A DNA stretch of 64,000 bases from AC-69 sp963751665 (lineage in GTDB: Bacteria > Actinomycetota > UBA4738 > HRBIN12): NCBI GenBank assembly GCA_963751665.1, contig CAVVVF010000001.1, positions 248,001 through 312,000 on the forward strand. Direction: 5' to 3'. The notes below the pieces were generated by a model. The model worked only from the letters and a program-made list of their open reading frames with translations. It had not been told where the DNA came from and did no database searches. Shown piece after piece: positions 44,740 to 54,243 of this stretch (position 1 is the stretch's first letter; each line of letters starts with the position of its first letter). Position numbers and translations under genes: made by a program.

Positions 44740-47700
44740 TGCCGAGGCGGACCGACCTCCGCCGGATCCTGGTGATCGGCTCCGGGCCCATCGTGATCGG
44801 GCAGGCCTGCGAGTTCGACTACTCGGGAACACAGGCGTGCACGGTCCTCCGGCGCGAGGGTTACCACGTGTCGCTGGTGAACTCGAACCCGGCGACGATC
44901 ATGACCGACCCGGAGTTCGCCGACGCGACGTACATCGAGCCGCTCACGCCGGAGTCGGTGCTCGCGGTCATCGAGCGGGAGCGGCCGGACGCGCTCCTGC
45001 CGACACTGGGCGGGCAGACCGGGCTGAACGTGGCGGTCGAGCTCGCCGAGTCAGGCGAGCTCGACCGCCTGGGAGTCCGCCTGATCGGCGCGAGCCTCGA
45101 GGCCATCCATCGGGCCGAGGACCGAAGCGGCTTCCACCGCAGCATGGTCCAGGCCGGGCTGCCCGTCCCGCGCGTCCGGGACGGCGCGGACGGTGGACGA
45201 GGCGAAGCGCGTGGCGGGTTCCATCGGCTACCCGGTCATCGTTCGGCCCTCGTTCATGCTGGGCGGCGGGGGGAGCGGGTTCGCCACCGACCCGGCGTCG
45301 CTGGCCGAGCTCGCCGCGCGGAGCCTGGCCGCCAGCCCCGCCACCGAGGTCTTGGTGGAGGAGTCGCTCGCCGGCTGGAAGGAGTTCGAGCTCGAGGTGA
45401 TGCGGGATGGCGCCGACAACGCCGTCGTCATCTGCTCCATCGAGAACGTCGACCCCATGGGGGTGCACACGGGCGACTCGATCACCGTGGCCCCCCAGCA
45501 GACGCTGACCGACCGGGAGTACCAGGAGATGCGCGACGCCGCGCTGGCGTGCATCCGGGCCATCGGGGTCGAGACCGGCGGTTCCAACATCCAGTTCGCC
45601 GTGGACCCGCGAGACGGGCGGATGTGCTGATCGAGATGAACCCCCGGGTCTCCCGGTCCTCGGCCTTGGCATCGAAGGCCACGGGGTTCCCCATCGCGAA
45701 GATCGCCGCGCTCCTCGCGATCGGATATCGCCTCGACGAGATCACCAACGACATCACCGGCGTGACGCCGGCGGCGTTCGAGCCGACCCTCGACTACGTG
45801 GTGGTGAAGGTGCCGCGGTTCGCCTTCGAGAAGTTCCCCGAGACCGATCCCCAGCTCACCTCGACGATGAAGTCCGTGGGCGAGGTCATGGCCCTCGGCC
45901 GCACGTTCAAGGAGGCTCTGGGGAAGGCGTGGCGTTCGCTGGAACGGCCGGGCCACGACCTGGGGTGGGTGGCCGGCGGGTCCGCCGCGCCGTTCCTGCC
46001 GGCCGTCGCGATCCCGGCCGAGCACCGGCTCCACCTTGTGGAGGCGGCGCTCGCCGCAGGTCACTCGGTCGAGGAGATCGCCGGGGCCTCGGGCATCGAT
46101 CCGTGGTTCGTGGACCAGATCGCCCAGGTCGTCGAGGAGACCCTTGCGCTGCAGGGCCGAGCGCTCGATTCGATCTCCGATGTCGAGTTGCGAGAGGCGA
46201 AGCGCTTCGGGATCAGCGACGCCCGGATCGCCCACCTGACCGGTTCCACGGAGCTCGACGTCCGCCGGCGCCGCGACGAGCTCGCCGTGGCCCCCGTGTT
46301 CAAGACCGTCGACACCTGCGGCGGCGAGTTCCCCGCGATCACGCCGTACCACTACTCCACCTACGAGGAAGAGAACGAGGTCCGTCCGGCCGCGCGTCCT
46401 CGCGTCGTGATCCTCGGTGCCGGGCCGAACCGGATCGGGCAGGGGATCGAGTTCGACTACGCCTGCGTCCACGCGGCGTACGCGCTCGCGCGACGCGGGC
46501 TTCGAGGCGGTGATGGTGAACAGCAACCCGGAGACCGTCTCGACCGACTACGACACCAGCAGCCGGCTGTACTTCGAGCCCGTGTCCGCGGAGGACGTCC
46601 TGGCGGTCTGCCGGGAGGAACGGCCCGTCGGCGTCATCGTCCAGCTCGGTGGGCAGACGCCCCTGAAGCTCGCGCACGTCCTCGACGCGGAGGGGTTCAC
46701 GGTACTCGGGACGAGGCCCGAGGCCATCGACCTGGCCGAGGACCGCGGGAAGTTCGCCGCCCTCTGCGACGAGCTGGGCATCCCTGCGCCCCCGCACGGT
46801 GAGGCCCGGGACCTCGCGGAGGCTCGGGCGGTGGCGGCCCGGATCGGGTATCCGGTCGTGGTGCGCCCGTCCTACGTGCTCGGCGGCCGGGCCATGGAGA
46901 TCGTCTACGGCGAGGACGAGCTGGAGCGGTTCGTCCGCTCCGCGGCGGAGGCCTCGCCCGACCACCCGGTCCTGATCGACCGGTTCCTGGAGGGCGCGAT
47001 CGAGGTGGATGTTGACGCGGTGGCCGACGGCGCCGACGTGTTCGTCGGCGCCGTCATGGAGCACATCGAGGAGGCCGGCGTGCACTCGGGCGATTCCTCC
47101 TGCGCCATCCCGCCGCCCACGCTCTCGGACGAGGAGCTCGACGAGGTCGAGCGGATCACCGCGGTGCTGGCCCGTCGCCTCCAGGTCCGCGGCCTGATGA
47201 ACCTCCAGCTGGCCGTGAAGGACGAGCGGATCTGGATCCTGGAGGCCAACCCCCGGGCGTCGCGGACCGTCCCGTTCGTGTCCAAGGTCACCGGCGTGCC
47301 GCTGGCAAAGGTGGCCACCATGGTGCTCATCGGCCGGACGCTCGCGGAGCTCGCCGAGGAGGGACTGATCCCGTCGGACCCCGCCCACTACCGGCGCCTG
47401 CCGTACACCTCGGTCAAGGCGGCCGTTCTTCCGTTCGGGCGGTTCCCAGGGGCGGACACGGTGCTCGGCCCGGAGATGCGCTCGACCGGGGAGGTCATGG
47501 GCGTGGACGGCGATCCGGGGACGGCCCTGGCCAAGGCTCTGGTGGCGAGCGGCGCGGCGCTTCCCGCGGAGGGTACGGTCTTCGTCTCGGTGTCGAACCG
47601 GGACAAGCGCGCCATCCTGTTCCCGGCGAAGCGCCTGGCCGACATGGGGTTCCGCCTGCTGGCCACGAAAGGGACGGCGGGCGTGCTCCGGCGGGCGGGC

Positions 47701-48033
47701 ATGGACGTCACCAAGGTGGACAAGGTGTCGGAGGGAACGCCGAACGTCATCGAAATGATCGAGGGGGGTCAGGTGGACCTCGTGATCAACACGCCGTTCG
47801 GCCGGGGGCCGCGGACCGACGGGTACCACATCCGAACCTCGGCCTGGCAGGCCGGGATCCCGTGCGTGACGACCCTGCCCGGCGTGCTCGCGGCGATCCG
47901 GGGGATCGAGGCGCTCCGGGAGCCGCCCACTGAACCGCGCTCGCTGCAGGAATATCACGAGCTCGCCAGGGCCCCTCGGCCGGTGCAGGCGATGCTCGAC
48001 CTCCGCGCGGAGGCGGAGGTGGGAACGACGTGA
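44739..48033 (+). CDS. carB: Carbamoyl-phosphate synthase large subunit (three indels)
   Basis: Makes carbamoyl phosphate from bicarbonate, ammonia and two ATP. The ATG at 44739 begins PRRTDLRRILVIGSGPIVIGQ; the first ATP-grasp half shows ACEFDYSGTQAC, LGGQTGLN, RPSFMLGGGGSGFA and, after a shift, LIEMNPRVSRSSALASKATG. The second half shows LGAGPNRIGQGIEFDYACVH, VNSNPETVSTDYD, VVRPSYVLGGRAM, EANPRASRTVPFVSKVTG, and the C-terminal MGS-like allosteric domain with VFVSVSNRDKRAILFPAKRLADMG and LVINTPFGRG. Extra bases near 45187 and 46495 and a +2 or -1 change near 45620 break it into four ORFs. Joined length about 1,098. Confidence 0.93.
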
Positions 48034-48905
48034 AGCGGGTGCGGGCCGAGATCCTGAACGCCCGCAAGCTCGGTGCCTTCCAGTCGATCACCCTCGTCGC
48101 CCCCGAGATCGCCGAGCGGGCCCGTCCCGGCCAGTTCGTCTCGGTGGCCATGCCGGAGGATCGCCGGTTCATCCTGCGGCGCCACTTCTCCATCCACCAG
48201 GCGTCGCGCCGCGGCGGGTGGGCGGGCACCCTCGAGTTCGTGTTCGACCCGCAGGGCCCGGGGACCGATTGGCTTGCTGAGGCCAAAGCGCACCAGTTCC
48301 TCGACGTGATCGGCCCGCTGGGCAAGGCGTTCGCCTACCCGCGAGCGCCGGGCAACTGCCTGCTCGTGTCGGAGGGGCACGGCGGGAGCTCGATCTTCTT
48401 CCTGGCGCAGGAGCTTCGGGCCCGGGGCAAGCGGGTCGACATGGTGCTCGGGGCGACCGGCGAGGGCCACGTGTTCAAGCCCATCGAGGCCAAGCGGCTG
48501 TCGCAGTCGATCGTCATCGTCACCGCCGACGGCAGCATGGGGGAGCGCGGCTCGGTGATGGACGTCGTGCCCCGGGTGGCGCAGAGCGTCGGCACCGAGG
48601 TCATCTACGCGGCAGGCTCGCGCCGGATGCTTCGCACCGTGGCCGACTTCTGCATCGAGCAGCGCATCCCCGCCCAGGTTGCCGTGGAGGAGGAGATGGC
48701 CTGCGGCACGGGGTTGTGCTTCACCTGCGCCGTGCCGGTGATCCGAAAGGACGGGTCCGGCTACGACAACCTCCGGGCATGCACCGAGGGGCCGGTGTTC
48801 AACCCCGCAAGGGTGTTCTGGGACCGGTGGATGAGCGACGAGACGCGCGCGGTCCCGACGCCCCCGGAGGGCTTCCCGCCGGCGGTGAGCTCGTGGCCCG
48901 CGTGA
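48030..48905 (+). CDS. pyrK: Dihydroorotate dehydrogenase electron-transfer subunit PyrK
   Basis: FAD and [2Fe-2S] protein passing electrons from class IB dihydroorotate dehydrogenase to NAD. The 291-residue protein has the FAD-binding GQFVSVAMP and RRHFSIHQ, the NAD domain LLVSEGHGGSSIFFLAQEL and AAGSRRMLRTVADFC, and the cluster motif MACGTGLCFTCAVPV plus a later Cys (LRACTEGPVF). It is somewhat longer than Bacillus PyrK, with a Pro-rich C-terminal extension. Overlaps carB and pyrD. Confidence 0.9.
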   Translation: MKRVRAEILNARKLGAFQSITLVAPEIAERARPGQFVSVAMPEDRRFILRRHFSIHQASRRGGWAGTLEFVFDPQGPGTDWLAEAKAHQFLDVIGPLGKAFAYPRAPGNCLLVSEGHGGSSIFFLAQELRARGKRVDMVLGATGEGHVFKPIEAKRLSQSIVIVTADGSMGERGSVMDVVPRVAQSVGTEVIYAAGSRRMLRTVADFCIEQRIPAQVAVEEEMACGTGLCFTCAVPVIRKDGSGYDNLRACTEGPVFNPARVFWDRWMSDETRAVPTPPEGFPPAVSSWPA

Positions 48906-49855
48906 AGCAGAGCCTGTCGGTGGACCTGGCGGGGGTCCGGTTGGCCTCTCCCGTGGTGGCCGCGTCGGGCTGCGCCGGGACCGGCCGCGAGCTGGCCGGG
49001 CTGACCGACCTTCGAAGGCTGGGCGGCCTGGTGACGCGGAGCCTGACGTTCGAGCCGTCCAGGGGGTGGCCGGGTCCTCGGGTGGCCGAGACGGCGTCAG
49101 GGATCGTGACCGGGGTCGGGCTCCAGAACCCCGGGGTGCGGGAGTTCGTGGCCGAGGACCTCCCTCGCCTGGCTCGGGCCGGGATCCCCGTGGTGGCCTC
49201 GGTGGCCGGCGCCAGCCTCCAGGGATACATCCGGACGGCGAGCATCCTGCGGGGCGAGCGCGGCATCGTGGGTCTCGAGGTGTACCTGTCCGGAGCGGAC
49301 GAGGAGAACGCAGGCCTTCCGTTCTACTCGCGCATCGACCGCATGGCCGAGGTCGTCGGCGCGGTCTCGCGGCTGTCCACGGTCCCGGTGTTCGCCAAGC
49401 TCCCGGCACTCCTTCCCGACCTCGTCCCGGCGGCTCGGGGGTGCATCCGGGCCGGGGCCCAGGGGCTCACCCTCATCGACGCGGTGCCCGGGATGGTGGT
49501 GGACGTTCGCCGTCTCCGCCCGCGCCTCGGCGCCGCCATCGGCGGGCTGTCCGGCCCGGCCATCCGCCCCATCGCCCTTGCGGCGGTGTTCCGTGTGGCC
49601 CAGGCCCTGCCGCAGGTCCCAGTCATGGGCGTCGGCGGCATCGCCACCGGGGAGGATGCCGTGGAGTTCCTCCTCGCGGGGGCGTGGGCCGTGCAAGTAG
49701 GGACCGCGCTCATGGTGAACCCGTCGGCCCCGACGGAGATCACCCAGGGGATCGCCCAGTACCTGAAGGCCAAGGGCTTGGCCTCGCCCGGGGACCTGCG
49801 TGACCGGCTGCGGCTCTCGGGCGAACGACCGGCGCGTGGGGTGTCGGCGTCGTGA
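48902..49855 (+). CDS. pyrD: Dihydroorotate dehydrogenase-like protein PyrD, with altered active site
   Basis: A 317-residue FMN TIM-barrel protein in the PyrD position. FMN-phosphate features are intact: GGLSGPAIRPIALAAV, VMGVGGIATGEDAVEFLLAGA and VQVGTALM. But substrate-site motifs differ from canonical class I enzymes: NxxGLxNPG reads TGVGLQNPG, the ISCPN motif with the catalytic Cys and an Asn reads VYLSGADEEN, and INTLxGM reads IDAVPGM. The N-terminal SGCAGTGRELAGLTDLRRLGG is normal. The GTG 48902 overlaps the pyrK stop. It may be a divergent dihydroorotate dehydrogenase with another base or a paralogue with a different substrate; operon context favours the former. Confidence 0.8.
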   Translation: MKQSLSVDLAGVRLASPVVAASGCAGTGRELAGLTDLRRLGGLVTRSLTFEPSRGWPGPRVAETASGIVTGVGLQNPGVREFVAEDLPRLARAGIPVVASVAGASLQGYIRTASILRGERGIVGLEVYLSGADEENAGLPFYSRIDRMAEVVGAVSRLSTVPVFAKLPALLPDLVPAARGCIRAGAQGLTLIDAVPGMVVDVRRLRPRLGAAIGGLSGPAIRPIALAAVFRVAQALPQVPVMGVGGIATGEDAVEFLLAGAWAVQVGTALMVNPSAPTEITQGIAQYLKAKGLASPGDLRDRLRLSGERPARGVSAS

Positions 49856-50535
49856 TCCCACCGCCGGAGAACCCACTCGTCGTGGCCCTCGACGTGTCGG
49901 ACCTCGGGCGCGCGGAGTCCCTGGCCAGGGCGGTTGGTCCGACCGTCGGGATGGTGAAGGTCGGACTGGAGCTGTTCACAGCGCAGGGGCCGGCATCGGT
50001 CGTCTCGATCCGGGCGATCGCCCCGGTCTTCCTCGACCTGAAGCTGCACGACATCCCGACCACGGTGGAGCGGGCGGCGCGGAACGCCGCCCGCCTTGGC
50101 GTGGCCATGCTCACGGTGCATGCGCTGGGAGGCGAGGCCATGGTGGCGGCCGCCGTCCGCGGTGCGGCGCAAGGGTCGGAGGAGGCCGGTCACTCCCCGC
50201 CCTCGGTGCTGGCCGTGACCGTACTGTCGAGCCTCTCGGGCGAGTCACTGGCGTCCCCGGCGTCGCTGGCCTTCGAGGCCGGCGCCGCCGGGGCGGCCGG
50301 CGCCGTCGTGTCGGGCGAGGATGTTGCCGTGGTCCGCGAGGTGACCGGTGAGGAGTTCTGTCTGGTCGTCCCGGGGATCCGGCCGGCCGGTTCGAACGGT
50401 CACGATCAGCTTCGGATCCTGACCCCCGAGGAGGCGCTCGAGGCCGGCGCGGATTACCTCGTGGTCGGCCGGCCCATCACCGGATCGCGGGACCCGGCCG
50501 CCGCGGCGAAGAGCATCCTGGCGACGATCCGCTGA
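49852..50535 (+). CDS. pyrF: Orotidine-5'-phosphate decarboxylase
   Basis: Last step of UMP synthesis. The 227-residue protein has LVVALDVSD, VGMVKVGLELFTAQGP, the catalytic tetrad FLDLKLHDIPTTV (Asp-Lys-His-Asp), PGIRPAGSNGHDQLR and the phosphate loop YLVVGRPITGSRDP: the short bacterial class I type. GTG overlaps pyrD. It ends the pyr operon; a small palindrome (50535-50548) overlaps and follows its stop. Confidence 0.95.
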   Translation: MIPPPENPLVVALDVSDLGRAESLARAVGPTVGMVKVGLELFTAQGPASVVSIRAIAPVFLDLKLHDIPTTVERAARNAARLGVAMLTVHALGGEAMVAAAVRGAAQGSEEAGHSPPSVLAVTVLSSLSGESLASPASLAFEAGAAGAAGAVVSGEDVAVVREVTGEEFCLVVPGIRPAGSNGHDQLRILTPEEALEAGADYLVVGRPITGSRDPAAAAKSILATIR

Positions 50536-50593
50536 CGCCGGCCGGCGTGTCGGCGAGGCGAAGCGAAACCGCAGGTGAGGCGGCACGCTCGCG

Positions 50594-50623
50594 TTGCTGC
50601 GCCAAGGGGGCCGTGTCTATACT
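50594..50623 (+). promoter_or_regulatory. Promoter of mihF
   Basis: TTGCTG at 50594-50599 and TATACT at 50618-50623, 18 bases apart, lie 39 bases upstream of the mihF ATG, in the 127-base gap after pyrF. AAAGGAG precedes the ATG. Confidence 0.5.
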
Positions 50624-50662
50624 CCGGGATTCCGACCCGGACCCGAGCAAAGGAGCGTCGTC

Positions 50663-50977
50663 ATGCCCCTACCCGTCCTGACCGATGAACAGCGCAAGCA
50701 GGCCCTGGAGAAGGCCGCGGAGGCCCGGAGGAAGCGCGCGGAGATCAAGGGTCAGCTGAAGTCCGGGAAGCTCACCCTGCCGGACATGCTGTCCAGGGAG
50801 GGCGACGACACCGTGGGCAAGATGAAGGTGTCCACCGTCCTCGAGTCCCTGCCCGGCGTGGGGAAGGTCCGGGCACGGAAGATCATGGAGAAGCTGGACA
50901 TCTCGGCCAGCCGCAGGATCCGCGGACTCGGGGCGAAGCAGCGCGACGCCCTCCTCGGCGAGTTCGCCAAGAAGTAA
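50663..50977 (+). CDS. mihF: Actinobacterial integration host factor (mIHF)
   Basis: Nucleoid-associated, DNA-bending protein specific to actinobacteria. The 104-residue protein has a long charged N-terminal helix (LTDEQRKQALEKAAEARRKR) and an H2TH DNA-binding region with KVSTVLESLPGVGKVRARKIMEKL and RRIRGLGAKQRDALLGEF. Located directly before gmk, as in mycobacteria and streptomycetes, with its own promoter. This gene is the strongest phylum marker in the window. Confidence 0.95.
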   Translation: MPLPVLTDEQRKQALEKAAEARRKRAEIKGQLKSGKLTLPDMLSREGDDTVGKMKVSTVLESLPGVGKVRARKIMEKLDISASRRIRGLGAKQRDALLGEFAKK

Positions 50978-50983
50978 CCCGCC

Positions 50984-51554
50984 CTGGCCGAGCGGGGAAC
51001 CCTCTTCGTCATCTCCGGTCCTTCGGGGGTCGGCAAGGGCACCGTCGTCCGGCGCATGCTGGAACGCCATCCCGAGCTGCACCTGTCGGTCTCGGTGACC
51101 ACCCGACGGCCGCGCCCCGGGGAGCGGGACGGCGATCGACTACCACTTCGTCTCCGATGAGGAGTTCGACAGGCTGGTGGCCGGGGGCGAGCTCCTGGAG
51201 TGGGCCCACGTGGTGGGCCATCGCTCGGGCACCCCGGCCCGGCCGGTGGAGGAGGCTCTGGCCGCCGGGCGGGACGTGGTCCTTGAGATCGACGTCCAGG
51301 GGGCCCGGCAGGTCCGGGAGCGTGCTCCGAAGGCCGTCCTGATCTTCCTGGCTCCGCCATCGATGGAGGAGCTTGAGCGGCGCCTGCGGAGCCGGGGCAC
51401 CGAGGACGAGGCGCGCCTGGCCCTTCGCCTGGCCACGGCGAGGGAGGAGATGGCCCAGCTCCCCTCGTTCGACCACGTCGTGGTGAACGACCGCCTGGAC
51501 GAGGCAACGGCGCAGGTCGAGGCTATAATCCAGGCGTCCCGGACCACGACCTGA
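50984..51554 (+). CDS. gmk: Guanylate kinase (one indel; no canonical start codon)
   Basis: Phosphorylates GMP. The N-terminus reads AERGTLFVISGPSGVGKGTVV with the P-loop, then the GMP-binding SVSVTTRRPRPGERDG. An extra G near 51134 shifts the frame; the rest continues DYHFVSDEEFDRLVAGGELLEWAHV and VLEIDVQGARQVRE to the stop at 51552-51554. Between the mihF stop and the P-loop there is no in-frame ATG, GTG or TTG; CTG at 50984 is at the expected place. Either a rare CTG start or a base error (GTG to CTG) explains this. Joined length about 190. Confidence 0.9.
51524..51529 (+). promoter_or_regulatory. Consensus -10 hexamer upstream of rpoZ
   Basis: TATAAT, a perfect -10, sits in the 3' end of gmk 40 bases before the rpoZ ATG. 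No clear -35 is present. Confidence 0.35.
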
Positions 51555-51569
51555 AGGACGAGCGCACCC

Positions 51570-51818
51570 ATGATCGAGCCCAAGATCGACGACCTGTTGG
51601 CCCAGGTCGACTCCAAGTACACGCTGGTCATCCTGGCTGCCAGGCGGGCCCGCGAGATCAACTCCTATTACAACCAGCTCGGCGAGGGCCGGGGCGAGTA
51701 CGTTCCCCCGCTCGTCGAGACGGGGGGCCTGAAGAACAAGCCGCTCTCGATCGCCCTGGAGGAGATCGCCGAGGGGAAGATCCAGGCCGAGCGGACCGAA
51801 GGGGTTGGGATCAACTAG
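51570..51818 (+). CDS. rpoZ: RNA polymerase omega subunit
   Basis: Small subunit aiding RNA polymerase assembly and, in other bacteria, ppGpp binding. The 82-residue protein has IDDLLAQVDSKYTLVILAARRAREIN, the core MPxxx-like SKYxLV-AAxRAR motif, and a C-terminal KPLSIALEEIAEGKI. ATG start after GAAGGA. Order gmk-rpoZ-coaBC-metK-priA is the standard actinobacterial arrangement. Confidence 0.95.
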   Translation: MIEPKIDDLLAQVDSKYTLVILAARRAREINSYYNQLGEGRGEYVPPLVETGGLKNKPLSIALEEIAEGKIQAERTEGVGIN

Positions 51819-53010
51819 CCCGCTCGCGGGGCGCCGGGTCCTGCTCGGCGTCACCGGCGGCATCGCCGCCTACAAGGCCTGCATCCTCACGCGCCTGCTG
51901 ACCCGGGCCGGGGCCACCGTGCAGGTGATCATGACGCCGTCGGCGACCCGGTTCGTGGGGCCTGACACGTTCGCGGCGCTCTCCGGACGACCGGCCTACA
52001 CCGAGGTGTGGGAGGAGCCGGGCTCCGTGCTCCACGTCCGCCTGGCGCGCCAGGCGGACGTGGCGGTGGTCGCCCCGGCCACGGCGAACGTCATCGCCAA
52101 GCTCGCCGGAGGGATCGCCGACGACCTGCTCACCTCGACGCTGCTCGAGGCGACGTGCCCGCTCGTCGTCGCGCCGGCCATGCACAGCGGCATGTGGGAG
52201 CACCCGGCCACCCAGGCCAACGTGCGCGCGCTGCAGGAGCGAGGGACCGCGGTGGTCGGGCCGGCTTCCGGGCCGCTCGCCGCGGGGGACGAGGGCATGG
52301 GCCGCCTGGCCGAGCCCGAGGACATCCTGGCGGCGGTGGAGGACGTCGCGTCTCGAGGGCTGGACCTCGCCCGGCGGCGGATCGTCGTGACCGCAGGGCC
52401 GACGTGGGAGCCCATCGACCCGGTGCGGTTCGTGGGGAATCGCTCCACCGGACGGATGGGCTTCGCCGTGGCCCGCGAGGCGTTCGCACGAGGGGCCGAC
52501 GTGACGCTCGTCGTGGGGCCCGGGACCGTGGAGCCGCCCGAGGGCCCTCGGCTGGTCCGGGTGACAACGGCGGAGGAGATGCGGATGGCGGTGCTGGAGG
52601 CGTCCGAGGACGCCGACGCCGTCGTGATGGCTGCCGCCGTCGCCGACTTCCGTCCGAGGGAGGCCGCACCGAACAAGCTGAAGAAGGAGGGTGGGCCGCC
52701 GCGCCTCGAGCTGGTCCCCACCCCCGACATCCTGTCCGAGCTCGGCGAGGTGAAGGGCGAGCGGGTCCTGGTCGGATTCGCCGCCGAGACCGAGGACCTC
52801 GAAACGGCCGGCCGGGTCAAGCTCGAGGCCAAGGGCCTGGACCTGATCGTGGTGAACGAGGTGGGGCGAGAGGGGACCGGGTTCGGCTCGGAGGCCAACC
52901 ACGCGGCGATCCTGTCGCGGACCGGCGACGACGAGCCACTCCGCGACTGGACCAAGCGCGAACTCGCGGCGGCGATCTGCGACCGCCTGACCAAGATGCT
53001 TTCCCCGTAG
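51805..53010 (+). CDS. coaBC: Phosphopantothenoylcysteine decarboxylase/synthetase CoaBC
   Basis: Fused coenzyme A enzyme. The CoaC flavin domain (residues 1-190) has LLGVTGGIAAYKACILTRLL with the catalytic His region, VVAPATANVIAKLAGGIADD and PAMHSGMWEHPATQ. The position of E. coli Cys158 reads GPLAAGDEGMGRLAEP, with Ala; actinobacterial enzymes vary here. The CoaB domain has VVTAGPTWEPIDPVRFVGNRSTGRMG, AAAVADFRP and VGFAAET. TTG start at 51805 overlaps the rpoZ end by 14 bases. 401 residues, intact. Confidence 0.93.
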   Translation: MGSTSPLAGRRVLLGVTGGIAAYKACILTRLLTRAGATVQVIMTPSATRFVGPDTFAALSGRPAYTEVWEEPGSVLHVRLARQADVAVVAPATANVIAKLAGGIADDLLTSTLLEATCPLVVAPAMHSGMWEHPATQANVRALQERGTAVVGPASGPLAAGDEGMGRLAEPEDILAAVEDVASRGLDLARRRIVVTAGPTWEPIDPVRFVGNRSTGRMGFAVAREAFARGADVTLVVGPGTVEPPEGPRLVRVTTAEEMRMAVLEASEDADAVVMAAAVADFRPREAAPNKLKKEGGPPRLELVPTPDILSELGEVKGERVLVGFAAETEDLETAGRVKLEAKGLDLIVVNEVGREGTGFGSEANHAAILSRTGDDEPLRDWTKRELAAAICDRLTKMLSP

Positions 53011-53034
53011 CGGGGGAGCGTCGGCGCGGCCGGA

Positions 53035-53040
53035 TATACT
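53035..53040 (+). promoter_or_regulatory. -10 hexamer of a likely leaderless metK promoter
   Basis: TATACT ends 8 bases before the metK ATG at 53049, and no Shine-Dalgarno sequence intervenes. Confidence 0.5.
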
Positions 53041-53048
53041 CCGCCGCG

Positions 53049-54236
53049 ATGCGCAAGGGGTACCTGTTCTCCTCCGAGTCCGTCACCGAAGGACACCCCG
53101 ACAAGCTCGCCGACCAGATCTCCGACGCCGTCCTGGACGCGATCCTCGCGGTGGACATGGACGGAAGGGTGGCGTGCGAGACCCTGGTCACGACGGGGAT
53201 CGTCATGGTGGCGGGAGAGATCACCACCTCCGAATACGTGGACATCCCCTCGGTGGTCCGCCGGACCGTCCTCGAGATCGGGTATACGGACGCCAACTTC
53301 GGCATCGATGGAGCGACGTGCGGCGTGCTCACTTCGATCCAGGAGCAGTCGCCGGACATCGCCCGGGGGGTCGAGCACTCGCTCGAACAGCGCCTGGAGG
53401 GATCCCGGGACGATCTCGATACGCTTGGTGCGGGCGACCAGGGCATGATGTTCGGCTACGCGTGCCGGGACACCGACGAGCTCATGCCGATCCCCATCGC
53501 CATGGCCCATCGGCTGACGAAGCGCCTGGCCGACGTGCGCAAGGCGGGCGTCGTCCCGTATCTGCGTCCGGATGGCAAGAGCCAGGTCACCATCGAGTAC
53601 GGCGGCGGAAAGCCCGTGCGCGTGGACACCGTGCTGATCTCCGCTCAGCACCGCGAGGAGGTCGACGTCGACACCCTCCTCGCGCCCGACGTGAAGGCCG
53701 AGGTCATCGACCCGGTGCTCCGGGAGTTCGAGCTCGACGCCGACGGCGTCCGGATACTCGTCAACCCGACCGGCCGGTTCGAGATCGGCGGTCCGAAAGC
53801 CGACACGGGGCTCACCGGGCGCAAGATCATGGTGGACAGCTACGGCGGCATGGCGCCGCACGGCGGCGGGTGCTTCTCGGGCAAGGACCCCACGAAGGTG
53901 GATCGCTCCGCTGCGTACATGGCCCGGTATGTGGCCAAGAACCTGGTGGCGGCGGGCTTCGCCGACCGGCTCCAGCTCCAGGTGGCGTACGCCATCGGCA
54001 CCGCCCATCCCGTCTCGCTCGCCGTCGACACGTTCGGCACCGAGCAGGTCGACCCGGACCGGATCGTCGACGTCGTGTGGGACGCGTTCGACTTCCGGCC
54101 GGCGGCTATCATCCGGCAGCTCGACCTGCGCCGGCCGATCTACGAGGAGACGGCGGCCTACGGGCACTTCGGCCGCAAGGAGTTCTCCTGGGAGGCGACC
54201 GACCGCGCCGACGAGCTCCGCCGCGCGTTCGACTAG
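53049..54236 (+). CDS. metK: S-adenosylmethionine synthetase
   Basis: Makes SAM from methionine and ATP. The 395-residue protein begins LFSSESVTEGHPDKLADQISDAVLD, has GAGDQGMMFGYACRDT, VLISAQHREEVD, and the P-loop-like GGGCFSGKDPTKVDRSAAYMARY, all diagnostic. The 38-base gap after coaBC is too small for a SAM riboswitch. Intact. Confidence 0.97.
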   Translation: MRKGYLFSSESVTEGHPDKLADQISDAVLDAILAVDMDGRVACETLVTTGIVMVAGEITTSEYVDIPSVVRRTVLEIGYTDANFGIDGATCGVLTSIQEQSPDIARGVEHSLEQRLEGSRDDLDTLGAGDQGMMFGYACRDTDELMPIPIAMAHRLTKRLADVRKAGVVPYLRPDGKSQVTIEYGGGKPVRVDTVLISAQHREEVDVDTLLAPDVKAEVIDPVLREFELDADGVRILVNPTGRFEIGGPKADTGLTGRKIMVDSYGGMAPHGGGCFSGKDPTKVDRSAAYMARYVAKNLVAAGFADRLQLQVAYAIGTAHPVSLAVDTFGTEQVDPDRIVDVVWDAFDFRPAAIIRQLDLRRPIYEETAAYGHFGRKEFSWEATDRADELRRAFD

Positions 54237-54243
54237 CCCTTCT

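Noticed and set aside
53011..53048. SAM riboswitch before metK
   Set aside because: Only 38 bases separate coaBC and metK and a promoter hexamer occupies them.
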